From Cellulomonas sp. Root930 (lineage in GTDB: Bacteria; Actinomycetota; Actinomycetes; Actinomycetales; Cellulomonadaceae), in assembly GCA_001429255.1 (NCBI GenBank), contig LMJI01000001.1:847256-911255 (forward strand): DNA of 64,000 bases, in the 5' to 3' direction. Every line of letters starts with the position of its first letter. The stretch's first letter is position 1. This document shows positions 34,742 through 42,955 of this stretch, in pieces. The notes under the pieces were generated by a model that saw only the letters and a list, made by a program, of their open reading frames with translations, ran no database searches and was not told the origin of the DNA. A program made the translations under genes and the position numbers.

Positions 34742-37414
34742 GTGCGCAAGTATTGCGAGGTGCGGACGACGACGGTCTTCGACCGGATCACGACGACGAC
34801 CTTCGACGACCTGGCCGACGTGCCCGATGGGGCGATCAGAGGACTGCTCTACGAGTTCGGCGAGAGCGCCCTCGCTGAGCACGAGGATCCGACATTCGCC
34901 CGGACCTGGGGCCTGTGGCGTGCGGTGAACGCCTCCCTTACAGCGGCCTCCGCGGGTGACCGGCCCGGCACCGAGCGGAACGGGGTGCCAGGGTGGCTCG
35001 ACCGGGTTATCGCTTTCCGGCTCGACGCGCTCTCGACTCACGCCACGGGTGATGGCGACTTCAGGACGATCCGCATCCTCGAGCGCCGAGGCTTCGCGAG
35101 CCCACCGCACGACGACACCTACACGCTCGCTCTCGTCGGCGGCCTCGGCGTCGCCGACACGGCCGCCACGTTGCGGGCGGATCCGCAGCTGCTCGCCACA
35201 GAGCTCTGGCGGATCTTCGAGGTCGAGGGCGGAGGCGAGGTCAGTCTCACGGCGGTCGACAAGTATTCGCACGACGACGACAACAGCTGGGCCGCCACCA
35301 TCCGGCTGCTCGTCGCCTCCGGAGACCTCGATCGCGACCGCGTGCTGGACGCGACGCTCGCCGCCCTCGACCGCGACTTCAGCGCGTTCCGTGCGGGGTG
35401 GTTCAGCCGGCTATGGGTCTCGCTGGAGCCCACCGCCGACGAGTCCGCCGCGCGCCAGTCGGCCTTGCGCTCCCTCTTGCGCAGCGACGTGAAGCCCACG
35501 GTCGCCCTCGCCGTGACGCACCTGCGCGCGGTCGCAGGAGCCGGGCGGATGGACGATGCCGACACCGCGCGAGCGCTCGGCCCAGCCGCCCTTGCCCCGG
35601 TCAAAGGCACCGCCCTGGCTGCTCTCCGGCTGGTGCGCGACCTGTACGCGACAGGAGGCGCGAGTCGCGACGACGTTGTCCACGTGGCGTCGGAGGCCCT
35701 CGGGCACACGCACGCGGACGTGCAACGCTCCGCCGCGACCCTGCTCGTGGAGCTCGGGGCCAGGGACGTCGTCGCGTCGATGCGCGCCGCCCTCGCGCCG
35801 AGCGTCGCCGTGGACTTCGTCGCGGCGGCACATGCGCTGCCGGAGCCCGAACCGGCGACTCCCGCCGACTTCGCTCTCGCGACGACCCTCGTGCCCACCA
35901 CCGGACGCGCGGTGACCGAGCAGCTTTCGGCCCTGCTCGAGGACGACGCCGACGTCATCGGTCTCGAGCTCGTCCTGGCGGGGCTGTCCGCGACTCCCGA
36001 CGCGGATCTGCTCTCACCCCTCCGCGCCCGGGCGGTACGCCTGGTCGAACGAGCCGAGCGCGAAGGGCAGGCCCCGGCGCCCCTGCGCAGCGAGATCGCG
36101 CGCCTGGTCCTGCGCGGACTCGGCGAGGAGGTCTGCCCGCTTCCGCTCGCCCACAGCGGCTACCTCACCAACGCCACGCTGCCCGTGGCGTTCCTGACCG
36201 GGCGCATGGACGAGCTGGCGGACGTCCTTCGCGGCCACCGCCCACCGTCGGTTCTGCTGGCCACGCCCGAGGACGGGTCAGGCTCGATCCGGGCGGCGAC
36301 GCTGGTCGAGAGGCTGACGAGAGCGCCCGAGCCAGCACCGCTCGACCTCGTCGCCGCGTTGCTCCGCCTCCACCCGGGCGGCCGCGCCGAGGCCCTGGCC
36401 GCGGCTGCGGCTCTGCCTGCGGCCGTCCGGTACGCGCTGGGCGGCGCCGAGGCGCCGGAGCAGATCGCGCCCGGGGAGGAGTCGACGTGGGTCGCGGCCG
36501 GGCGCGCGCGGAGCGTGACGGAGGTCGACCCTGTGCTCCTCCGGTCCGGCCTCGGCGGCCCTGGCCGGGCTCATCCCATCGGTGCGCGTGTCCGGACGTC
36601 CGCCGAGATCGAGCAGTACGACGACGGGCGCGGTGTGCGCACCTGGACCTCGTGGAGATGGGAGCTCCGCCTCACGCAGCCGCTCTACCACGTCGCTCGC
36701 GACCAGCCCACGGGCATGCGCCAGCTGGGGCGCGGCGACGCGCGGTGGAGGGCGGCGACCGAGGACGACCTCGACCCGCAGGAGGTCACGACGCGGGTAG
36801 CTGACACCTGGAGCGCGAGCTTCGGGCGATCCGACCTCGGCGCGTACGTCGGCTGGGCGGCGACCATCTGGCCCGCGGACGCCGAGCACTTCCTGGTGTC
36901 CACCGCGGGCTCGGTGCTCGACGCGGCGATCAGCACCGAGGTCGAGTACGACGCGGTCCGGGTGCTCGACGCGCTCGGTGCCCACCCGGGACGGCTGGGA
37001 CACCTGTCCGCAGTGACCCTCGCCGCCGGTCTCGCAGCGGGGCGGCAGGACCAGAGGGTGCACGCGGTGGACGCGGTGGACGCTCTCCTGCGGGCAGGTC
37101 GCCTGCGCCCCGAGATGCTCGCCGAGGGCGTCACGTCCTTCGGTGGAGCGGGATCGCTGGTCCGGACCGCGTCCTCCTGGAAGGACCTTGCGTCGATCTC
37201 GCCGCAGGCCTCCGCGCTCGTCGTCGACACCCTGACCGCCGCACTGCCGGACGCGGACCGCGCAGCCACCGGGATGCACGCGGTCCTGGCAGTCCTCGAG
37301 GACGAGCTTCTCCGAGCGGCGCGGCCGACGCCGGCGACCCTGCAGCCCTGGCTGCGGGGGTTCACCGGCAGCTCGAGGGCTGCCCGCACGGCCGGGCGGC
37401 TCGCCTCGAGGTGA
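34742..37414 (+). CDS. DUF6493-like protein, divergent paralog
   Basis: 890 aa from GTG 34742; GTG 34760 is a possible later start. It shares blocks with the 841-aa protein on the opposite strand, for example DRDRVLDATLAALDRDFSAFRAGWFSRL against ERDRLLDATLGTFSRDWAAVDLTWFVRL, and KGTALAALRLVRDLY against KGSALAALALLDRIV. It is helical and solenoid-like without a catalytic motif. Only 22 bases separate its start from the SWIM gene start on the other strand, so the promoters overlap and expression is probably linked. Its function is unknown. Confidence 0.8.
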   Translation: MRKYCEVRTTTVFDRITTTTFDDLADVPDGAIRGLLYEFGESALAEHEDPTFARTWGLWRAVNASLTAASAGDRPGTERNGVPGWLDRVIAFRLDALSTHATGDGDFRTIRILERRGFASPPHDDTYTLALVGGLGVADTAATLRADPQLLATELWRIFEVEGGGEVSLTAVDKYSHDDDNSWAATIRLLVASGDLDRDRVLDATLAALDRDFSAFRAGWFSRLWVSLEPTADESAARQSALRSLLRSDVKPTVALAVTHLRAVAGAGRMDDADTARALGPAALAPVKGTALAALRLVRDLYATGGASRDDVVHVASEALGHTHADVQRSAATLLVELGARDVVASMRAALAPSVAVDFVAAAHALPEPEPATPADFALATTLVPTTGRAVTEQLSALLEDDADVIGLELVLAGLSATPDADLLSPLRARAVRLVERAEREGQAPAPLRSEIARLVLRGLGEEVCPLPLAHSGYLTNATLPVAFLTGRMDELADVLRGHRPPSVLLATPEDGSGSIRAATLVERLTRAPEPAPLDLVAALLRLHPGGRAEALAAAAALPAAVRYALGGAEAPEQIAPGEESTWVAAGRARSVTEVDPVLLRSGLGGPGRAHPIGARVRTSAEIEQYDDGRGVRTWTSWRWELRLTQPLYHVARDQPTGMRQLGRGDARWRAATEDDLDPQEVTTRVADTWSASFGRSDLGAYVGWAATIWPADAEHFLVSTAGSVLDAAISTEVEYDAVRVLDALGAHPGRLGHLSAVTLAAGLAAGRQDQRVHAVDAVDALLRAGRLRPEMLAEGVTSFGGAGSLVRTASSWKDLASISPQASALVVDTLTAALPDADRAATGMHAVLAVLEDELLRAARPTPATLQPWLRGFTGSSRAARTAGRLASR

Positions 37415-37583
37415 CCGCGTCGCGTCACATCGCCATCGAGCCCGCTGGAAGCGAGCTGGACCGCGCCGCCCGGTGTGCGAAGGGTGCCGGCGGCCGTCGG
37501 CCGACATTGACGCGCTCATCAGCGCAGTCGGACACTGGCGGGATCGACGAGGGTCGGTCGACCCTCACCCCGCAGGAGGCATC

Positions 37584-38045
37584 GTGGCCGACAGCGCGAT
37601 CTACCCGCAGGCTCCCCCGCTGACCGAGGACGAGATCACCGAGCTCCTCCAGACCGCGGACATCGCCCGCCTCGCCACGCACAACGAGGACGGCAGCATC
37701 CACGTGGCGCCGCTGTACTTCGTGTACGAGGCACCCGACATCCTGCTCGGCACGCAGAGCATGTCGCAGAAGGTGCGGAACATCGCCCGGGACCCGCGCG
37801 TGACTGTGCTGGTCGACGTCACCGCCCCGGCACTCGTCGGCGCCGTCGTCTACGGCACCGCTGAGCTGGATCATCAGGACGTCGTAGCCAAGCGCGCCAC
37901 GATATTCCGCCGGTACATGCCCGACGACGCCGCCGACGCCTTCGCGCACCGGCTCGCCGACACCTGGGAGCCGGTGGTGATCCGGGTCCGCCCGGATCGC
38001 GTCGTCTCGTTCGACTACCGCAAGGGGTTCCCCACGTTCGACTGA
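37584..38045 (+). CDS. Pyridoxamine 5'-phosphate oxidase-fold (PPOX/F420) protein
   Basis: 153 aa from GTG 37584 with CAGGAGGC upstream. It has the split beta-barrel pattern: ITELLQTADIARLATHNEDGSIHVAPLYFVYE, SQKVRNIARDPRVTVLVD, VYGTAELDHQD and WEPVVIRVRPDRVVSFDYRKGF. Members bind FMN or F420 and reduce small molecules or act as biliverdin or quinone reductases; the class here cannot be decided. The 169-base gap before it has no gene but shows TTGACG (37507-37512) as a possible -35. Confidence 0.82.
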   Translation: MADSAIYPQAPPLTEDEITELLQTADIARLATHNEDGSIHVAPLYFVYEAPDILLGTQSMSQKVRNIARDPRVTVLVDVTAPALVGAVVYGTAELDHQDVVAKRATIFRRYMPDDAADAFAHRLADTWEPVVIRVRPDRVVSFDYRKGFPTFD

Positions 38046-38132
38046 TCCGGGCGACCCGCCGTCGCCGCGCGCCCGTCGCGCAGCGCACGTACGGTCGAGG
38101 CTCCGCCTGTCACCGTCGTGAGGACCCGCCCG

Positions 38133-39533
38133 ATGGCGCCCACCGAGCCCCTGATCTTCGTCCTGCACGGTGCCCGCGGGGACCTCGCGCGGCGCATGGT
38201 CCTGCCCGCGCTGGCCACCCTCGAGCGCCGCGGTCTGCTGCCCGAGCGCTGGGCGCTGCTCGGCACGGGACGCACCCCGATCAGCTCGACGGAGTTCGAC
38301 GAGCTGCTCCGCGCGGCGGTCGAGGAGTTCGGCGATGAGGAGGCGGCCGAGGGCGTCCCCGAGCTGACCACGCACACCGCGTACTGCGGTGACGTCACCG
38401 AGGACGGCAGTGCCGACGAGCTGCCGGGAGAGCTGGACCGGCTGCAGGGCGTGCTCGGTGGCGGTGCCACGGTCGTCCACTACCTCGCGGTACCGCCGTC
38501 GTCGTTCGCGCCGATCACGCGGGCGCTGGACAAGGCCGGGCTGACCGACGGTGTCCGGGTGGTCTACGAGAAGCCGTACGGCACGTCGCTGGACACGTTC
38601 CGGGTCCTCGACGCGACCGTGCACGCCGCGTTCGACGAGGAGCAGGTGTTCCGGATCGACCACTTCCTGGGCAAGGAGGCGACGCAGAACCTGCACGTCC
38701 TGCGGTTCGCCAACGAGCTGTTCGGTGGGATCTGGAACCGGCAGCACGTCGAGCAGGTGCAGATCGACGTGCCCGAGACGCTGGACGTCGCGCAGCGCGC
38801 CGAGTTCTACGACGCGACCGGCGCCGCGCTCGACATGCTGGTCACGCACCTGTTCCAGGTGGCCGCGGAGGTCGCGATGGAGCCGCCGCGCAAGCTCGAC
38901 GCGGCGAACCTGGGCAAGGCACGCGAGGACGTCATCCAGCACTTCCGCCCGCTCGACCCCGCGACCGACGTGGTGCTCGGGCAGTTCGAGGGCTACCGCG
39001 ACATCGACGGTGTACCCGACGACTCCACCACCGACACGTTCGTCGCCGCGCGGCTCTGGGTGGACACCGAGCGGTGGAAGGGCGTGCCCTTCCTGCTGCG
39101 GACCGGCAAGCGGATGGGCGGCTCGGCGCAGCAGGTCACCCTCGTGCTGCGGACGCCGGAGACGCTGTTCGGCTCCCCCGTCGGCCCCAACCGTGTGATC
39201 GTCTCGCTCGCCGGCTCGGGCGAGCTCAAGGTGACGACGACCGTCAAGAAGCCCGGCGCGTTCCTCGAGCTCGGGACCGGGACGGCCAACCTGGAGCTGG
39301 CCGACGTCGAGCCGGGCGAGTCCCTGCCGCCGTACGCCGGGCTGCTGGAGGACGTGCTCGTCGGCGACCGCACCCTGTTCACGACGCCCGCCGGGCTGGA
39401 GTCGGCGTGGATCGCGTTCGCTCCGCTGCTGGGCGGCGACCGTCCGACGCCGGAGCCGTACGCGGTCGGCTCGTGGGGGCCGAATTCCGCCGAGAGGCTG
39501 GCCGAGCCGCACGGCTGGGTGCTCGGCGACTGA
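38133..39533 (+). CDS. zwf: Glucose-6-phosphate 1-dehydrogenase
   Basis: 466 aa from ATG 38133; GAGGA lies nine bases before it, and GTG 38118 is an alternative. The NADP site reads HGARGDLARRMVLPAL, the EKPYG motif follows VVY, and the active-site signature is FRIDHFLGKE near residue 175, with the catalytic His nearby. It oxidises glucose 6-phosphate to 6-phosphogluconolactone, feeding the pentose phosphate pathway and supplying NADPH (or F420H2 in related actinobacterial dehydrogenases). It is slightly short for the family. It stands alone here without opcA, tal or tkt, so it may be a secondary copy. Confidence 0.9.
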   Translation: MAPTEPLIFVLHGARGDLARRMVLPALATLERRGLLPERWALLGTGRTPISSTEFDELLRAAVEEFGDEEAAEGVPELTTHTAYCGDVTEDGSADELPGELDRLQGVLGGGATVVHYLAVPPSSFAPITRALDKAGLTDGVRVVYEKPYGTSLDTFRVLDATVHAAFDEEQVFRIDHFLGKEATQNLHVLRFANELFGGIWNRQHVEQVQIDVPETLDVAQRAEFYDATGAALDMLVTHLFQVAAEVAMEPPRKLDAANLGKAREDVIQHFRPLDPATDVVLGQFEGYRDIDGVPDDSTTDTFVAARLWVDTERWKGVPFLLRTGKRMGGSAQQVTLVLRTPETLFGSPVGPNRVIVSLAGSGELKVTTTVKKPGAFLELGTGTANLELADVEPGESLPPYAGLLEDVLVGDRTLFTTPAGLESAWIAFAPLLGGDRPTPEPYAVGSWGPNSAERLAEPHGWVLGD

Positions 39534-39586
39534 GACCAGCCCGCCCGGGCGCGTCCGACGAGGGAGCGTGCTCGTACGATGCGCGC

Positions 39587-40615
39587 GTGACCGCCCCCCG
39601 CCTCGAGCTCAGCTTCCTCACGTTCGTCCCGTACGACGACCCGGCCGACGCGGGCCAGTCCCTGCGCGACGCCATCGACCTCTTCCAGCACGCGGAGGAG
39701 CTCGGCTACGACATCGGCTGGGTCCGGGTCCGTCACCTGGAGAAGTTCCTCTCCTCGCCGTTCCCCCTGTTCGCGGCCATCGGCCAGGCGACCACGCGCA
39801 TCCGGTTCGGCACCGCGGTCCTGCCGATGCGGTACGCCGACCCGATCGCGGTCGCGGAGGACGCCGCGACGGTCGACCTCCTGTCCGGCGGGCGGCTCGA
39901 GCTGGGCGTCGCCGGCGGGATCAAGCCGTCGGCCGCGCTGCTCGACGGGGTCTACGGCTCCAGTGAGCTCTCGTTCGACGACGAGTCCCAGCACCGCATC
40001 TCCCGGCTGCGCGCGGCGCTCGCCGGGGAGCCCGTCGCGGTCGCCCCGGAGGGCGGCTTCCCGATCGCACAGCCCGGCACCCCGCTGACCGTCACGCCGC
40101 ACAGCCCCGGCCTCGCCGATCGCGTCTGGTACGGACCCGGATCTCGGGCGACCGCCGTGCGGACCGCCGAGCAGGGGATGGACCTGCTGGTCTCGACGCT
40201 CAACGGGGAGGACGACGGGCGGTCCTTCGAGGAGACGCAGCGCGACCAGATCCGCGCGTACAAGGAGACGTTCGACGTCCCCGGTCGGACCCCGCGCGCG
40301 GTCGCCGGACGGATCGTCCTGCCGAGCGTCACGCCCGCGGACGACGAGCTCTTCGCCGAGTACATCGCCTGGTACGCGGGCCGCTTCGACGCCACGGGTC
40401 GCCCGCCCGCCGGCACCGGGTTCGGGGTGTTCAGCCCGACGCACCACGGGTCGCCCGACGAGGTCGTCGCCAGCCTGCAGGCCGACGTCGCCCTCCAGGA
40501 GGCCACGGGGCTCGACATCGTCCTCCCGGCGAACGCCACGCACGGGATGAGCCGCCGCATCCTGGAGAACGTGGCGACGAGCATTGCGCCCCGACTCGGC
40601 TGGACCCCGGCCTGA
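39587..40615 (+). CDS. LLM-class (luciferase-like) oxidoreductase
   Basis: 342 aa from GTG 39587. TIM-barrel luciferase-like family: LFQHAEELGYDIGWVRVRHL, IRFGTAVLPMRYADPIAVAEDAATVDLLSGGRLELGVAGG, and GMDLLVSTLNGEDDG are typical. It probably uses FMN or F420. TACGAT at 39575-39580 is six bases before GTG with no ribosome binding site, which fits a leaderless message separate from zwf. The substrate is unknown. Confidence 0.85.
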   Translation: MTAPRLELSFLTFVPYDDPADAGQSLRDAIDLFQHAEELGYDIGWVRVRHLEKFLSSPFPLFAAIGQATTRIRFGTAVLPMRYADPIAVAEDAATVDLLSGGRLELGVAGGIKPSAALLDGVYGSSELSFDDESQHRISRLRAALAGEPVAVAPEGGFPIAQPGTPLTVTPHSPGLADRVWYGPGSRATAVRTAEQGMDLLVSTLNGEDDGRSFEETQRDQIRAYKETFDVPGRTPRAVAGRIVLPSVTPADDELFAEYIAWYAGRFDATGRPPAGTGFGVFSPTHHGSPDEVVASLQADVALQEATGLDIVLPANATHGMSRRILENVATSIAPRLGWTPA

Positions 40616-40650
40616 CGCGCGGCGTGCTGCAGACCCGGTACCGCGTCAGG
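40611..40650. terminator. Hairpin between convergent genes
   Basis: CCTGACGCG (40611-40619) pairs perfectly with CGCGTCAGG (40642-40650) across a 22-base loop. The repeat includes the stop of the LLM gene and ends six bases before the stop of the opposite-strand lipoprotein gene. It has no U-tract, as is common for actinobacterial terminators, and could serve both strands. Confidence 0.45.
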
Positions 40651-40656
40651 CGCTGA

Positions 40657-41472
40657 TCACATCGCCGGCGGTGCCGTCACCTGGTCGGCCGGCGGGGCCT
40701 CGATCGTCACGGGACCGCCCCAGTTGCTAAGCGTCATCTCGATGTGCGAGCCCATCATGTCCATCACGAGCTTGCGGGGCAGCTTGTCCTCCCCGACCCA
40801 GTACGTGTACGTGATCTCCTTCGGCACCTCCACGCCCGCGGCGGCTGCGGCGGCGAACTGCTCGGCGGACGCACCGGCCATCTTGCTCGTGTCGACCACC
40901 ACGTCGTACGGCTGCGCGCTGACGCCGTCGAGCTGCTCGGCGGCGCCGGACTTCGTGACGCTGACCAGCGCGGGGAGGATCTCCGCGAGGCTGTCGGTCG
41001 CGCTGGCGCCGGTGGTCTGCGAGAGCGACGCGGTCAGGGGGTTGCTGGTGTCGGTGGGGTCCAGCTGCCAGAACATGCCCCCGGTCAGCTCGCCCATGTT
41101 GATGTAGAGCTGGCCGCCGACGATGCGCATCTCGATGGGCGCGGTCATCTGCGCGCTGCTCATCGTCATGGTCAGCTCGTTGCCGGCGTCGGTGACGCGT
41201 GCCTGGCCCTGGGCGGTCATGGAGGCACCGGCGACGTCGGTGACCATCGTCGTGTCGTAGGTCTTCGCGGCCAGCATCGCCGTGGCGATGTCCCCCAGGT
41301 TGTCGGCGGTGAGCTCGAAGCCGGCGGGCTCGACGACGGTCTCCTCCTGCTCGACCGAGGCGCTCGCGGAGGAGCTCGGCGCGGCCTCCGGCGCGGAACC
41401 TCCGCACGCGGTCAGCGACCAGGCGAGGACGGCGGCGGCCGGGACGGCGAGCAGACGACGGGACACGCGCAC
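40657..41472 (-). CDS. Secreted lipoprotein, LppX/LprG-like or DUF6612-like
   Basis: 271 aa from GTG 41472; GTG 41466 is an alternative, and GGGAG lies upstream. A short basic N-terminus and hydrophobic core lead to the lipobox LTAC (Cys ~21), then a Ser/Ala/Glu-rich spacer. The mature domain (NLGDIATAMLAAKTYDTTMVTDVAGASMTAQGQARV ... LSNWGGPVTIEAPPADQV) has the strand pattern of LppX/LprAFG-type lipid-binding lipoproteins. Likely anchored outside the membrane and able to bind a lipid or other hydrophobic ligand. The upstream gap contains a GGGGAACGA direct repeat. Confidence 0.8.
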   Translation of the reverse strand: MRVSRRLLAVPAAAVLAWSLTACGGSAPEAAPSSSASASVEQEETVVEPAGFELTADNLGDIATAMLAAKTYDTTMVTDVAGASMTAQGQARVTDAGNELTMTMSSAQMTAPIEMRIVGGQLYINMGELTGGMFWQLDPTDTSNPLTASLSQTTGASATDSLAEILPALVSVTKSGAAEQLDGVSAQPYDVVVDTSKMAGASAEQFAAAAAAGVEVPKEITYTYWVGEDKLPRKLVMDMMGSHIEMTLSNWGGPVTIEAPPADQVTAPPAM

Positions 41473-41489
41473 GGGGGAACTCCCAGGGT

Positions 41490-41514
41490 GGGGAACGAGG
41501 GGAACGAGGGGAAA
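41490..41514. repeat. Short tandem repeat GGGGAACGA upstream of lipoprotein gene
   Basis: Two exact copies of GGGGAACGA (41490-41498 and 41499-41507) and a partial third (GGGGAAA to 41514) sit 18 bases upstream of the lipoprotein start. GGAAC is the usual -35 core of ECF sigma-factor promoters, so the array may be regulatory, but it may also be slipped-strand noise. Confidence 0.4.
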
Positions 41515-41651
41515 CCCTTCCATATCGACCGCCGTCGCATCGCCGGTCGTCGGGTGATCTGTGCACGATGCACTCCTGCGCCTCAGCCCTCGCACAGCCA
41601 CGGCACAGGCTCGCTCGGCTGAATGGAACCCGTCCCACTAGGAGGGTTCCC

Positions 41652-42224
41652 ATGACTCAGTACGCGCTCCTCGCGCTCGACCTCGTCGCCATCAGCGTCC
41701 TCGCGTTCGGCGTCTACTTCCCCCGGCACCGGCGGCGTGACCTCGTCGTCGCGTACCTCGGCGTCAACGTCGGCGTGCTGGCGGTGGCGACCGCCCTGGC
41801 GAGCAGCGCGGTCGGTGCGGGCCTCGGGCTCGGGCTGTTCGGCGTGCTGTCGATCATCCGGCTGCGGTCCACGGAGCTGACCCAGCACGAGGTGGCCTAC
41901 TACTTCTCGGCGCTGGCGCTCGGACTGCTGGGCGGGCTGGCGGTGACGCCGTCGGCCCTGAACGCCTCGCTGATGGTCCTGATCGTCGTGGTCATGGCCG
42001 TCGGCGACCACCCGCGGATGCTCCGGCAGTACCGGCAGCAGACGATGGTGCTGGACTCGGCGATCACCGACGAGACCGCGCTGGTCGCGCACCTGGAACG
42101 CCTGCTCGGCGCCACCGTGCACACCGCGATCGTGCAGCGCGTCGACCTGGTCAACGACACCACCTGCGTGGACGTCCGGTACGAGCTGACCACGGCACGG
42201 GCCCGGGTGGCGGTGTCGGCATGA
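41652..42224 (+). CDS. DUF4956 membrane protein
   Basis: 190 aa from ATG 41652 with GGAGGG upstream. Four membrane helices occupy the first ~115 residues, with the DUF4956 signature GLGLGLFGVLSIIRLRSTELTQHEVAYYFSALALGL. A cytoplasmic domain follows (LVAHLERLLGATVHTAIVQRVDLVNDTTCVDVRYEL). DUF4956 genes usually pair with VTC genes as here; the product is thought to be a membrane partner in polyphosphate or cell-surface metabolism. The end overlaps the VTC gene by four bases (ATGA). Confidence 0.85.
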   Translation: MTQYALLALDLVAISVLAFGVYFPRHRRRDLVVAYLGVNVGVLAVATALASSAVGAGLGLGLFGVLSIIRLRSTELTQHEVAYYFSALALGLLGGLAVTPSALNASLMVLIVVVMAVGDHPRMLRQYRQQTMVLDSAITDETALVAHLERLLGATVHTAIVQRVDLVNDTTCVDVRYELTTARARVAVSA

Positions 42225-42943
42225 GCTTCGAGCCCATCGACCTCGTCGAGCTCACCGAGCGGGCGAGCCTGCAGACCCGGGTGGACCGCAAGTACGTGGT
42301 CCCGGCGGAGGCGGTCCCGGTGCTCCTGCGCGGCATCGAGCCGGGTGCGCGCATCCTCCAGATCGGCGACGAGCGCGACTTCGCCTACGAGTCGGTCTAC
42401 TTCGACACCCCCGACCTCACCAGCTACCTCGGGGCGGCCCACCGGCGTCGGCGGCGGTTCAAGATCCGCACGCGCACCTACGTGGACTCCGAGCTCTGCT
42501 GGGTCGAGGTCAAGACCCGCGGTCCGCGCGGCAGCACGGTCAAGACGCGCCTGCCGTACGACCCGGACGACCGCGACACCCTGACCGACGAGGGCCGCCG
42601 GTTCGCCGACGACGTCCTCGACAGCACCGGCCTGTACAGCCCGACCCTGGTCAGCACCTACCGGCGCACCACGCTCTTCCTCCCCCGGACCCAGAGCCGC
42701 ACGACGATCGACACCGGCCTGGTGTGGACGTCGGCCCTCACGGGCGAGTCGAGGGCGCTGCCGGACCGCGTGGTCATCGAGACCAAGACGGGCTCGACGC
42801 CCTCCTCCACCGACCGCCTCCTGTGGCGGCACGGCCACCGCCCGGTCCGCATCTCCAAGTACGGCACCGGTATGGCCGCCCTGCACACCGACCTCCCCCA
42901 CCACCCGTGGCGCCGCGTCCTCGACCGGCACGTCACCCGTTAG
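42221..42943 (+). CDS. VTC-domain (polyphosphate polymerase-like) protein
   Basis: 240 aa from ATG 42221. VTC tunnel residues are present: RVDRKYVVP, VYFDTPDL, RRRRFKIRTRTY, CWVEVKTR, STYRRTTLF, TTIDTGL, VVIETKTG and ISKYGTGMAAL, giving the Lys/Arg/Glu ring of the triphosphate tunnel metalloenzyme fold. In yeast this fold makes polyphosphate from ATP. In bacteria the role beside DUF4956 is unproven. It is cytoplasmic and coupled to the DUF4956 gene. Confidence 0.87.
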   Translation: MSFEPIDLVELTERASLQTRVDRKYVVPAEAVPVLLRGIEPGARILQIGDERDFAYESVYFDTPDLTSYLGAAHRRRRRFKIRTRTYVDSELCWVEVKTRGPRGSTVKTRLPYDPDDRDTLTDEGRRFADDVLDSTGLYSPTLVSTYRRTTLFLPRTQSRTTIDTGLVWTSALTGESRALPDRVVIETKTGSTPSSTDRLLWRHGHRPVRISKYGTGMAALHTDLPHHPWRRVLDRHVTR

Positions 42944-42955
42944 GAGCACACCCTC

